DNA of 64,000 nt from Viridibacterium sp047600765 (lineage in GTDB: Bacteria; Pseudomonadota; Gammaproteobacteria; Burkholderiales; Rhodocyclaceae). Below are positions 26,357-34,345 of this stretch, piece by piece (within the stretch, counting starts at the first letter, position 1; every line of letters begins with the position of its first letter). The stretch is taken from contig JASGKF010000001.1 of the NCBI GenBank assembly GCA_047600765.1, forward strand, positions 496,001 through 560,000. Reading direction: 5' to 3'. The notes under the pieces are model-generated. The model was not told the origin of the DNA and did not search any database. It saw nothing but the letters and a program-made list of their open reading frames with translations. A program made the position numbers and the translations under genes.

Positions 26357-27429
26357 CGCTACTCGTCTTTCCCTCGTGCATCGAGTCCTGCCTGCCCTTC
26401 GTGGAAGAGGCGCGCCGCATGGGGCAACGCGTCGTCGGCGCCTCGTCGCTGTCACCCGATCCGCTCGCCGCGCATTTCGATGCCTGGGCGCCCTTGCCTT
26501 ATCTGCAGGACAGCCAATTCGCCGCGACGCTGAGTGCGCTCTTTGCTACACACGACATCACGGCGCTCTACACAGCACACGCGCCGACCTACCACTTCTT
26601 CAGCCTGCATCCCGAACTGCTCGGCAACACAGTGCGCCTGATCGGCCCCGGCCCCTATTCGCGGCAGAGCCAGCGCGTCACGCAAGCCTTCGACGGACTG
26701 CCCGCACGACTCGCGCAGATCGACGTGTGGGCCGGCAAGCCCGCCGGCTACAGCCGCGCTTTCATCGCCAGCCTGCTGCACCAGAGCAGCCAGATCTACG
26801 GCGAGAGCCAGACCGACAAGATCCTCGCCCTGTGCGCGGCACTGGCTGACGCCCCGCGGGGGGACGTCATCGAGATCGGCAGCTTCTTCGGCAAGAGCGC
26901 CTTCGTCCTCAGCCGCGCCGCCGCACAGCGCCAGGTCGGCCCCTGCATCGCTGTCGACAGCTGGGACATGGCGCAGTCCGTGCAGCACGACTCGCCGATC
27001 CAGGTGCAATCGCTATCGAACGTGTGGGACTGGGAGACCGTCTTCCAGGGCTTCCTGCTGGCCACCGCCTGCCAGGCTGCCGGCACCGCCTTCAACTACC
27101 TGCGCCTGCCCTCGGCACGCGCCTGGCAGCACTACGACGCAGCGCGCAGCATCGACACACCAGAATTCGGCCGTACTGACACCACGGGACGCATTGCGCT
27201 GCTGCACATCGACGGCAACCACGACCTGGCACAGGTCAGGCAGGACTTCCGCCTGTGGCGCCAGCGCATCGCCGATGGTGGCTGGCTGGTCTTCGACGAC
27301 TACCACTGGAGCCACGGCGACGGGCCACGCCTTGCCGCTGACGAAGCCGTGCGCGACTACGGCGAACGCGTGACACGCCAGTTCATCGCGGGCGGCGCCT
27401 TGTTCCTGAAGCTGAGGGCAGCCGCATGA
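26353..27429 (+). CDS. SAM-dependent methyltransferase with an extra N-terminal domain
   Basis: The 358-aa protein has a C-terminal class I methyltransferase domain: VIEIGSFFGKS at 172-182, and later LLHIDGNHDLAQVRQDFRLW and GGWLVFDDYHW. These are typical of the Methyltransf_24 type. Residues 1-150 (MTLLVFPSCIESCLPFVEEA) look like a Rossmann-like pre-ATP-grasp domain with no ATP-grasp core. In C. jejuni two methyltransferases accompany the phosphoramidate genes, so this is a candidate for O-methylating the phosphoramidate or a sugar hydroxyl. That is inference. Confidence 0.7.
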   Translation: MTLLVFPSCIESCLPFVEEARRMGQRVVGASSLSPDPLAAHFDAWAPLPYLQDSQFAATLSALFATHDITALYTAHAPTYHFFSLHPELLGNTVRLIGPGPYSRQSQRVTQAFDGLPARLAQIDVWAGKPAGYSRAFIASLLHQSSQIYGESQTDKILALCAALADAPRGDVIEIGSFFGKSAFVLSRAAAQRQVGPCIAVDSWDMAQSVQHDSPIQVQSLSNVWDWETVFQGFLLATACQAAGTAFNYLRLPSARAWQHYDAARSIDTPEFGRTDTTGRIALLHIDGNHDLAQVRQDFRLWRQRIADGGWLVFDDYHWSHGDGPRLAADEAVRDYGERVTRQFIAGGALFLKLRAAA

Positions 27430-28352
27430 GCTGGACACAGAAAGGCCGCATCTATGTGCCGGATGGCAGCCGCGAATGGTCGCGCAGCCATGCCCAGGTG
27501 CCCAGCGCCCTGTTGCTGGATGAGCGCATCCGCATCTACTACGCCACACGCGACGCGCAAGGGCGCAGCCTGACCAGCTTCATCGACGTCGACGCGCACG
27601 ACCCGACTCGCGTCCTGTATGACCATCCCCATCCTGTGATGGGCCTGGGCGAGCCCGGCACCCACGACGAAGATGGCGTCATGACCAGCTGCGCACTGCG
27701 GCAAGGCGACGAAGTCTGGCTCTACTACACGGGCTGGAGTCGCGGCGGCAACGTGCCCTATCGCGTCTCCTGCGGCCTCGCCATCAGTACCGACGGCGGC
27801 TACAGCTTCAAGCGCGCCTTCGATGGCCCGGTGGTAGACCGCACACGCTTCGAGCCACACATGACCATGTCCCCCTGCGTGCTGCACACAGGCAAGCAGT
27901 GGCAGATGTGGTACGGGTCAGGCCTTTCCTGGGTCGAAGTGGCAGGCAAGATGGAGCCGATCTACGTCATCAAGTACGCCACATCCGCCGACGGCAAGTG
28001 CTGGCAGCAGCCCGATCAGCTCTGCATCGCCCAGCAGCACCCGCTGGAGGCCAACACACGGCCTGCGGTACTGGCCACCAACGACGGCTATGAAATGTGG
28101 TTCAGCTATCGGCACAGCCGCGACTTCCGCGACGGCGCGGGCGGCTACCGCATCGGTCGCGCGCTCTCGCTCAACGGCGTCGACTGGCAACGCCAGGACG
28201 ATCCGCCCGACTTGCAACCGGGCCTGCAGGACTGGTCGTCGCACATGATGGCCTACCCCTCGATCATCCGCGTCAACGGGCAAGCCATCATGTTCCATAA
28301 TGGCGACGGCTTCGGGCGCGCCGGCTTTGGCTACAGCGTCTTCAACACCTGA
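27426..28352 (+). CDS. Five-bladed beta-propeller protein resembling glycoside hydrolase family 43/32/130
   Basis: The 308-aa protein shows repeated blades with 'WxxYYxG/S' patterns (VWLYYTGWSRGG, WQMWYGSGLSW, YEMWFSYRHSRDF) and CGLAISTDGGYSF, typical of GH43/GH32/GH68-like propellers. There is no signal peptide, so it should be cytoplasmic. A catalytic role cannot be assigned with confidence; it may bind or process an activated sugar. Similar cytoplasmic propellers occur in other surface-glycan clusters. It is coupled to the upstream gene by ATGA. Confidence 0.6.
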   Translation: MSWTQKGRIYVPDGSREWSRSHAQVPSALLLDERIRIYYATRDAQGRSLTSFIDVDAHDPTRVLYDHPHPVMGLGEPGTHDEDGVMTSCALRQGDEVWLYYTGWSRGGNVPYRVSCGLAISTDGGYSFKRAFDGPVVDRTRFEPHMTMSPCVLHTGKQWQMWYGSGLSWVEVAGKMEPIYVIKYATSADGKCWQQPDQLCIAQQHPLEANTRPAVLATNDGYEMWFSYRHSRDFRDGAGGYRIGRALSLNGVDWQRQDDPPDLQPGLQDWSSHMMAYPSIIRVNGQAIMFHNGDGFGRAGFGYSVFNT

Positions 28353-28364
28353 AACGGCACAGGC

Positions 28365-28883
28365 ATGGTCATCTGGTTCATCGGACTGTCGGGCTCGGGC
28401 AAAACCACGCTGGGGCGCGAAGTCGCCCGCCAGTGGCAACGCGAAGAGGCCAACACCGTGCTGCTCGACGGTGACGAGCTGCGCGCTGTCTTTGCGCAGG
28501 ACAAGGGCGAAGAGCCCTACAGCGTGGCCGGCCGGCGTCGCAACGCCGAGCGGCTGACCGCCCTGTGCGCGCTGCTGGACCAACAGGGCATCAACGTCGT
28601 GTGCTGCATCCTGTCCATCTTCCCCGACATGAGAGCGGAAAACAGGCAGTGCTTCTCGCGGTATTTCGAGGTCTTCATGGATGCCCCCCTGCCTATACTT
28701 CAGGCACGGGATGTCAAAGGCCTTTATGGCGCGGCAATCGCCGGCCGCGAGAAGAACGTCGTGGGCATAGACATCCCGTTTGAACGTCCGTCCGGCGCGG
28801 ACATGGTGATCGATTCATCCGGCACGCTGCAGGATCTGGCGCAGCTTGCTGCGACAGTTCTGGCGCGTGCGAGGTCGAAGTGA
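28365..28883 (+). CDS. CysC-like kinase, probable cytidine diphosphoramidate kinase (Cj1415-like)
   Basis: The 172-aa P-loop kinase has GLSGSGKT (residues 7-14), LLDGDELRAVF and ARDVKGLYGAAIAGREKN, all of the APS-kinase (CysC) family. The usual APS-binding segment of true APS kinases (FSxxDRxxNIRR) is altered to YSVAGRRRNAERL. No cysD/cysN/cysH genes are near, whereas the three other phosphoramidate enzymes follow at 31324-35095. In C. jejuni the CysC-like Cj1415 phosphorylates the 3'-OH of CDP-amidate. I therefore read it as that kinase; an APS kinase supplying PAPS is the alternative. Confidence 0.75.
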   Translation: MVIWFIGLSGSGKTTLGREVARQWQREEANTVLLDGDELRAVFAQDKGEEPYSVAGRRRNAERLTALCALLDQQGINVVCCILSIFPDMRAENRQCFSRYFEVFMDAPLPILQARDVKGLYGAAIAGREKNVVGIDIPFERPSGADMVIDSSGTLQDLAQLAATVLARARSK

Positions 28884-29482
28884 ATGACAAGCTGACAGGA
28901 AAAGCGGCCAGCCAGACCAACGCCCTCCCCGGTTACGCCTATGCCAGCGGCGACCTGCTCGAAGAGCGCAACACCTATTTCTACTCGGTCTTCCAGGGTG
29001 CCGGTTTTCTTGATGCCTGGCGCGCGCAGCGCGATGCCGCACTCAGCGCCCCCTGCCTGAACCATGACGACGTCAGCCCGGACACCAGCCCCACGGCAGC
29101 CCTGCTCGAAGCCTTGTGGACCACGCTGCAAGCGGGCCCGGACCCCCAGGCCTGCGCCACCCTCGCACACCTGCTGCAACGCTTCGAAGTCAGCAAGCGC
29201 GTGCACGGTGCCTACGGCCCCAACTGGCGGCCGCTTGATCCCGCCGACTACCTCCGGCTCGACCGCTACCTGCGCCTGGCCGAACTGCTCGACCTCGCCT
29301 GGTCACGCGACACCGCCCTGCCCTGGCTCAACGGCCTGCTCAAGCTGCTCGATACGCTGACCGCGCTGCAAGGGCGCCTGAGCGCCCCACAGCAACAACG
29401 CTTGCGCCGGCTGATTGCCAACGAAGGCGCGCACGTCACGGCCCTGCAGCGACAACTGGAGGGGGCTGCCCGTGCGGCTTGA
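28880..29482 (+). CDS. Uncharacterised helical protein of the phosphoramidate gene group
   Basis: The GTG start overlaps the previous stop (GTGA) and gives 200 aa. The protein is soluble and predicted helical (YLRLDRYLRLAELLDLAW, then LKLLDTLTALQGRLS). There is no P-loop, metal motif or membrane segment. I do not recognise a family. Its position between the CysC-like kinase and the formyltransferase, with overlaps on both sides, suggests it works with them. Confidence 0.55.
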   Translation: MNDKLTGKAASQTNALPGYAYASGDLLEERNTYFYSVFQGAGFLDAWRAQRDAALSAPCLNHDDVSPDTSPTAALLEALWTTLQAGPDPQACATLAHLLQRFEVSKRVHGAYGPNWRPLDPADYLRLDRYLRLAELLDLAWSRDTALPWLNGLLKLLDTLTALQGRLSAPQQQRLRRLIANEGAHVTALQRQLEGAARAA

Positions 29483-30194
29483 TCGTGTCGTCCTGCTCGC
29501 GGCCCATACAGCCCGCTCGCAGGCCTACCTGCAGGCCATGCTGGCTGCCGGGCTGCAGCCGTCCAGCGTCATTACGCTGGGCTCTGCACCCGCCCCGCAC
29601 AGCGTGCCTGGCACAGCAGCGCGCTACTGGCAGGGCGTCCTGCTACCCGCGACAAATGAATCACTGGACACCATTTGCACACGCGCCAACATTCCAGTGA
29701 CGGCCTGCCAGAGCGACGACGCCAACTCGCCCGAAACAGAAGCAGCGATCCGCAACGCACACGCCGACGTCGTCATCTACTCCGGCCGGGGCGGCCAACT
29801 GGTTGCCGCACACATGCTGGCCATCGGCCCCCGCTTCCTGCACATGCATTCGGGCTGGTTGCCCGCCTACCGTGGCAGCACCACGCTCTACTACGCACTG
29901 CTCAATGGCGAACAACCCGCCGTCTCGGCACTGTTCCTCGACGAGCAGATCGACACCGGTCCGGTACTGATGCGTCGCCACTACGCCCCGCCACATTCCG
30001 GCATGAACGTCGACAGCCTGTATGACTCTGCCATTCGCGCCGACATGCTGGTGCGGGTGCTGCAGGAGTATGTCGGCAGCGGACAGTGGCCACGGGCCGC
30101 CGACCCGTCCGGCGAGTCGAGTCGTACCTACTACGTGATTCATCCCGTCCTCAAGCATCTTGCCTTGCTTGGTCTGCACAGCGAGGCCGCCTGA
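29472..30194 (+). CDS. Formyltransferase family protein (sugar N-formyltransferase candidate)
   Basis: The GTG at 29472 overlaps the previous gene by 11 bases and gives 240 aa. LHMHSGWLPAYRGSTTLYYA and DEQIDTGPVL are the formyl-transferase core, with His126 and Asp161 of the usual Asn-His-Asp triad. The Asn position (normally NxH) is His124 here. These enzymes use N10-formyl-tetrahydrofolate to formylate amino sugars (or Met-tRNA). The neighbouring aminotransferases would supply an amino sugar. The altered residue leaves activity open. Confidence 0.75.
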   Translation: MRLDRVVLLAAHTARSQAYLQAMLAAGLQPSSVITLGSAPAPHSVPGTAARYWQGVLLPATNESLDTICTRANIPVTACQSDDANSPETEAAIRNAHADVVIYSGRGGQLVAAHMLAIGPRFLHMHSGWLPAYRGSTTLYYALLNGEQPAVSALFLDEQIDTGPVLMRRHYAPPHSGMNVDSLYDSAIRADMLVRVLQEYVGSGQWPRAADPSGESSRTYYVIHPVLKHLALLGLHSEAA

Positions 30195-31327
30195 TGGATG
30201 CAAGCCAGACCACCCAGTCCTACGCCTTCTTCATCCTGCAGTCCGTCACCGCTGGCGGCCAAGCGCTCAACGAATTCCTGCGCGCACACCCCGGCCTGTT
30301 CCTGCCGCCGCGCGAAATTGTTGACCAGTACTTCGTGCAGGGACGCGAGAAAGCACTGCTGATCGCTGCAGATGGCGCCATCCTGCCCAGCTGGCCGAAC
30401 GACTACAGGCGCGGCTTCACCCTGCATGACTTCCTGATGACCGAGGCAACGGCACCAGCCCGTGTGGCCTCGCTGCTGCAGCCCGGTGCGCAGTTCATCC
30501 AGCTGGTGCGCGACCCGCTGGAAGCCGTGTGGGCGCAGTACAAGCGTTTTGCCGACTACGGTGCACTGCGCGAGCTGGCGTTCACGCTGGGTGTTCAGAG
30601 TGGTGGGTACGAGCAGGAGCTGCCCACCCTGAGCTTGGCCGAAACCTTCGACTTCATGGCCGGGGCAAGCGGCATGCGCCTCAACTACTACAGCGAAGCA
30701 GAGCGCTTCCTCGCGGCACATGATTTCGTCGACTGGCAGATCGTAGACGCCCGCGAGCTGCTGCCCGAACGTGTGGATGCCTGCATGGCCAGCCTCGCCA
30801 GCACCCTGAATGTCCCCGTCTTCCCGACGCCGCTCTATCAGAAGAATTTTCATGGCACGCTGCAAAAGCTGCTGGGCCACCCATTCTCCAGGCTGAGCCT
30901 GAACATCTTCGGCCACGAGCTGACTGTCGTGCTCGAACTCAGCGCGAACGTTCCCTACCTCGCCCACCCCATGCGTACCGAGCTGGCACGCAGCCGGTGC
31001 ACGACACGCATGGCTTGCGGCGAACCGCAAGACATCGAATTGTCCCTGCTCGGCAGCGAGGGCAACTGGTCTGCCTTGCCCGAAAAACTCCGCCGCTACG
31101 TCCTTGACGGCGCGATGCAGGAAATGCTCGACAGCCAGATCCTGCCGATGTGGCTGGAGCGCGCTGCCTTCGTCTGCGAACGCAGCGAGCAGGCACTGCG
31201 GGAGCGCGACATTCCGCCGCCTCTGCAAGCACATATGCGCGACCGTCTAGGCAAGGATTGCGAACGTCTGGTGCACCGTTTCCCCAGGCTGGAGACGCTG
31301 TGGAAAACCTGGTTCCGCACAGCATGA
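30194..31327 (+). CDS. Sulfotransferase-like protein; candidate phosphoramidate transferase
   Basis: The 377-aa protein has the sulfotransferase layout. A first strand and helix (FFILQSVTAGGQALNEFLRA) sits where the 5'-phosphosulfate loop PxSGTT would be, but without its Lys/Arg-Ser-Gly-Thr. Then comes HPGLFLPPRE, matching the conserved 'HPxxFxPPxKE', and LVRDPLEAVWAQYKRF (residues 104-119), matching the 3'-phosphate-binding 'RDPxxRaxSxY'. It is next to the CysC-like kinase and the glutamine kinase. It may bind a 3'-phosphonucleotide donor; substrate unproven. It is coupled upstream (TGATG) and downstream (ATGA). Confidence 0.55.
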   Translation: MDASQTTQSYAFFILQSVTAGGQALNEFLRAHPGLFLPPREIVDQYFVQGREKALLIAADGAILPSWPNDYRRGFTLHDFLMTEATAPARVASLLQPGAQFIQLVRDPLEAVWAQYKRFADYGALRELAFTLGVQSGGYEQELPTLSLAETFDFMAGASGMRLNYYSEAERFLAAHDFVDWQIVDARELLPERVDACMASLASTLNVPVFPTPLYQKNFHGTLQKLLGHPFSRLSLNIFGHELTVVLELSANVPYLAHPMRTELARSRCTTRMACGEPQDIELSLLGSEGNWSALPEKLRRYVLDGAMQEMLDSQILPMWLERAAFVCERSEQALRERDIPPPLQAHMRDRLGKDCERLVHRFPRLETLWKTWFRTA

Positions 31328-33708
31328 AAGCCGGGACACCCGCGTTCACCTGGGGCACCAAGGCCGAAACCCTGGCCCGCGTCGCGTCGCAACTACGCAG
31401 TGCGGGCGTGCCGCCGCTGCACTTCTTCACGCTGGAAGACTGGTTGCTGTCGCGTCAAAGCGTTCTCGACGCCATCCGCCAGCAATGCGCCGGGCAACGC
31501 GTCGCCGTGCGCAGCAGTGCACTCAACGAAGATGGTGGCAAGACGTCTCTGGCCGGTGCCTTCAAAAGTTGCCTGTCGGTGAGCATCGATGACGATGCCG
31601 GACTGGCGCAGGCCATAGGCAGTGTGGCCGCTTCCATGAACGGCGATCCGCGCGACCAGATCCTCGTGCAGTGCATGGCCGAAGATATTGCAGTGAGCGG
31701 CGTCATCATGACCTATGACATGGTCAATGGCGCGCCCTACTACTGCATCGATTACGACGACGAGAGTGGCCGCACCGACATCGTCACCGGCGGCAACGGC
31801 ATCAACAAGGGGCTGTTCGTTTACCGCCATGCCGATGCGCGGCTGATCCGCTCGCCGCGTGTCACAGCTTTTCTCAAACTGGCACGCGAGCTGGAAGACC
31901 TCTGCGACTGCAACGCGCTGGACATCGAGTTCGGCATGAATCGCGCGGGCGAGCTGTTCCTCTTCCAGGTGCGGCGCATCGCCACCTCGCAACGCTGGCA
32001 CCCCGTCACCGAGCGACGCATCACACGCCAGCTCGGCTTCGTCGAACAGTTCATCAAGGACTGCTCGGCGCGTCGCCCCGGCGTGCTCGGCAAACGCACG
32101 GTGCTGGCGATCATGCCGGACTGGAACCCGGCCGAAATCATCGGCACCACCCCGCGCCAGCTGGCTGCCTCGCTCTACCGCGAACTCATCACGCACAACA
32201 CCTGGTGCGAGGCGCGCGCGCGCATGGGCTACCGCCTGTGCGGCGACCGCGAGCTGATGCGCGTGATCAACAATCACCCCTACATCGACGTACGCAACAG
32301 CTTCAACAGCCTGTTGCCCGCCCAATTGCCCGATGCGCTGGGCGAGAAACTCGTCAACGCCTGGCTCGATCGCCTCGAAGCCCACCCAGAGCTGCACGAC
32401 AAGGTCGAATTCGAGATCGTGCCCACCTGCCTCGACTTCTGCTTCGACGAAGACTTCGATGCGCGCTACCCCGGCCTGTTGAGTGCGGCCGAACGCACGC
32501 TCTACCGCGACGCACTGCGCGCGCTCACCCGTCAGGCCCTCGCCGACAGCGGCCCCGGCAGCCTGTCGGCCGCCCAAGCAGACGCGGCGCGACTCGACGA
32601 GCTGCCTGTGGCAGCTGGCCCCGTTGAACAATGGCTGGCGCAAGCCTCGATGCTGCTGCGCGAATGCCGCCTCGCGGGCACGGCCAGCTTCGCCGTCGTG
32701 GCGCGCCACGCCTTCATTGCCGAAGCGCTGCTGCGCTCAGCGGTGCGACGCGGCGCCTTGTCGGCCAGACGTCTTGCCACCTTCCGCCAATCGCTGCACA
32801 CGGTGACCGGCGAGATGCTGGAGGACTACAACGCAGTGAGCGCCGGACAGCTGTCGCGCGAATCCTTCCTGCGCAAATATGGTCACCTGCGACCCGGCAC
32901 CTACGAAATCACCTCGCTGCGCTACGATGAACGCGACGACCTGTTTCTCGACAGCATGCCGGCACCGCGCGACGCCGCCCCCGGCCGTTTCGAACTCGAC
33001 ACACAGGAACAAGCTGCGCTGCAATCCCTCATGCAGGAATGCGGACTCGATGTGCTGAGCCCGGACGCCTTCCTGACCTATGCGCGCGACGCCATCGCGG
33101 GGCGCGAAGCAGTGAAGTTCCGCTTCACCCGTGCGCTGTCTGACGCGCTGGACGCGCTGCTGCACTGGGGCGAAGCCTGCGGCCTGTCGCGCGACGATCT
33201 GTCCTTCATAGAATGGCCGACCATCGAACGCCTGCTCACCCATCCTCAGGTCGATTATCTCGACCGTCACCTGCTCGACCATGCCGAAGCCGGCCGCCGC
33301 AGCGTGGCCGCCGCCCACGCCTTCCGCATGGGACACATCCTGTTCGGGCCGCGCGACATCTACGTCGCCACACTCAATCGCAGCGTGCCGAATTTCATCG
33401 GTGAAGCGGCCGTCAGCGGACGCGTGGTCGAACTCGGCAGCGACAGCCGCAGCAACGCCGCCGTCAAGGGCGCCATCGTCTGCATCGAGAATGCCGACCC
33501 CGGCTTCGACTGGATCTTCACCAAGTCACCGCTCGCGCTGATCACCCAGTTCGGCGGGGCGAACTCGCATATGGCCATCCGCTGCGCCGAACTGGGCCTG
33601 CCAGCCGCCATCGGCTGCGGCGAACAGATCTACCAGCGCGTTCTCGCCGCAGGCAACGTCGAGTTGCACTGCGCAGGCAAGATCCTGAGGCCGCTGCACT
33701 CGGAGTAA
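31324..33708 (+). CDS. PEP-synthase-like enzyme, probable L-glutamine kinase (Cj1418-like)
   Basis: In C. jejuni, Cj1418 uses ATP to phosphorylate the amide nitrogen of L-glutamine, the first step to phosphoramidate. The ATG at 31324 (MKAGTPAFTWGTKAET) gives 794 aa, close to that enzyme's size. The N-terminal ATP-binding domain has VAVRSSALNEDGG. The C-terminal swivelling phosphohistidine domain has TQFGGANSHMAIRCAELG with catalytic His about 749. The middle (about 250-640) is unlike true PEP synthases, and no PEP-binding TIM barrel is present. It is followed directly by the amidotransferase-like and cytidylyltransferase genes. Confidence 0.85.
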   Translation: MKAGTPAFTWGTKAETLARVASQLRSAGVPPLHFFTLEDWLLSRQSVLDAIRQQCAGQRVAVRSSALNEDGGKTSLAGAFKSCLSVSIDDDAGLAQAIGSVAASMNGDPRDQILVQCMAEDIAVSGVIMTYDMVNGAPYYCIDYDDESGRTDIVTGGNGINKGLFVYRHADARLIRSPRVTAFLKLARELEDLCDCNALDIEFGMNRAGELFLFQVRRIATSQRWHPVTERRITRQLGFVEQFIKDCSARRPGVLGKRTVLAIMPDWNPAEIIGTTPRQLAASLYRELITHNTWCEARARMGYRLCGDRELMRVINNHPYIDVRNSFNSLLPAQLPDALGEKLVNAWLDRLEAHPELHDKVEFEIVPTCLDFCFDEDFDARYPGLLSAAERTLYRDALRALTRQALADSGPGSLSAAQADAARLDELPVAAGPVEQWLAQASMLLRECRLAGTASFAVVARHAFIAEALLRSAVRRGALSARRLATFRQSLHTVTGEMLEDYNAVSAGQLSRESFLRKYGHLRPGTYEITSLRYDERDDLFLDSMPAPRDAAPGRFELDTQEQAALQSLMQECGLDVLSPDAFLTYARDAIAGREAVKFRFTRALSDALDALLHWGEACGLSRDDLSFIEWPTIERLLTHPQVDYLDRHLLDHAEAGRRSVAAAHAFRMGHILFGPRDIYVATLNRSVPNFIGEAAVSGRVVELGSDSRSNAAVKGAIVCIENADPGFDWIFTKSPLALITQFGGANSHMAIRCAELGLPAAIGCGEQIYQRVLAAGNVELHCAGKILRPLHSE

Positions 33709-33717
33709 GCTCAGTCA

Positions 33718-34341
33718 ATGACCACAGCAAGCCTGCGTATCGGCATCAGCATGCGTGAAGCAAACGCTAGCGGTTACGACGAACCGCGCGATGCGCTGGC
33801 GCGCAACTGGGGCGTCTTTCTTGCCACCGTGTTGCCCGATGCAGCCTGGTTGCCCGTGCCCAACCTGGGCGCGGCGGGCGTGCAGAAATTCTGCGAACAA
33901 TGGCAGCTCAATGCACTGATCCTCAGTGGTGGTGAAGATGTGGGCACATCGCCCCTGCGCGACGAAACCGAACGCGCCCTGCTGGCGCTGGCCACACGCC
34001 ATCAATGGCCCGTGCTGGGCGTCTGCCGGGGACTGCAGCTGATGTGGCTGGAGTACGGCGGCACGCTCGGCAAGCGCGACGGGCATGCCGGCGCGCGCCA
34101 TGGCATGCAGGGCAGCCCGCGCGAACTCAATTCCTTCCATCACAACACCCTCGATGAATCAGGCTGGCAAGCGCCCGCCACCCTGCGCGTGTTCGCGCGC
34201 GCGCAGGACGGCAGCGCCGAGGGAGTCGCCTTTGGGCAGCCCTGCCGCTGGCTGGGCGTGATGTGGCACCCGGAGCGCGAAGCCACTGCACACCCGGACG
34301 ATATGGACATGCTGCAGGGCCTCTTCGCCAGCAAGAACTGA
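33718..34341 (+). CDS. Class I glutamine amidotransferase-like hydrolase, probable gamma-glutamyl-CDP-amidate hydrolase (Cj1417-like)
   Basis: The 207-aa protein is a free-standing class I amidotransferase fold. The nucleophile is in VLGVCRGLQLMW (Cys103), and the His and Glu are in VMWHPE (His184, Glu186). In C. jejuni the homologue Cj1417 hydrolyses gamma-glutamyl-CDP-amidate to glutamate and CDP-amidate. Annotation pipelines would call it a gamma-glutamyl-GABA hydrolase (PuuD-like), but no polyamine genes are near. It lies 9 bases after the glutamine kinase gene and 4 before the cytidylyltransferase. Confidence 0.82.
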   Translation: MTTASLRIGISMREANASGYDEPRDALARNWGVFLATVLPDAAWLPVPNLGAAGVQKFCEQWQLNALILSGGEDVGTSPLRDETERALLALATRHQWPVLGVCRGLQLMWLEYGGTLGKRDGHAGARHGMQGSPRELNSFHHNTLDESGWQAPATLRVFARAQDGSAEGVAFGQPCRWLGVMWHPEREATAHPDDMDMLQGLFASKN

Positions 34342-34345
34342 CACC

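Noticed and set aside
28365..28883. CysC-like gene as evidence for sulfate assimilation
   Set aside because: No cysD, cysN, cysH or sulfate uptake genes are near, and the other three phosphoramidate enzymes are. The sulfated-glycan alternative stays possible but is less economical.
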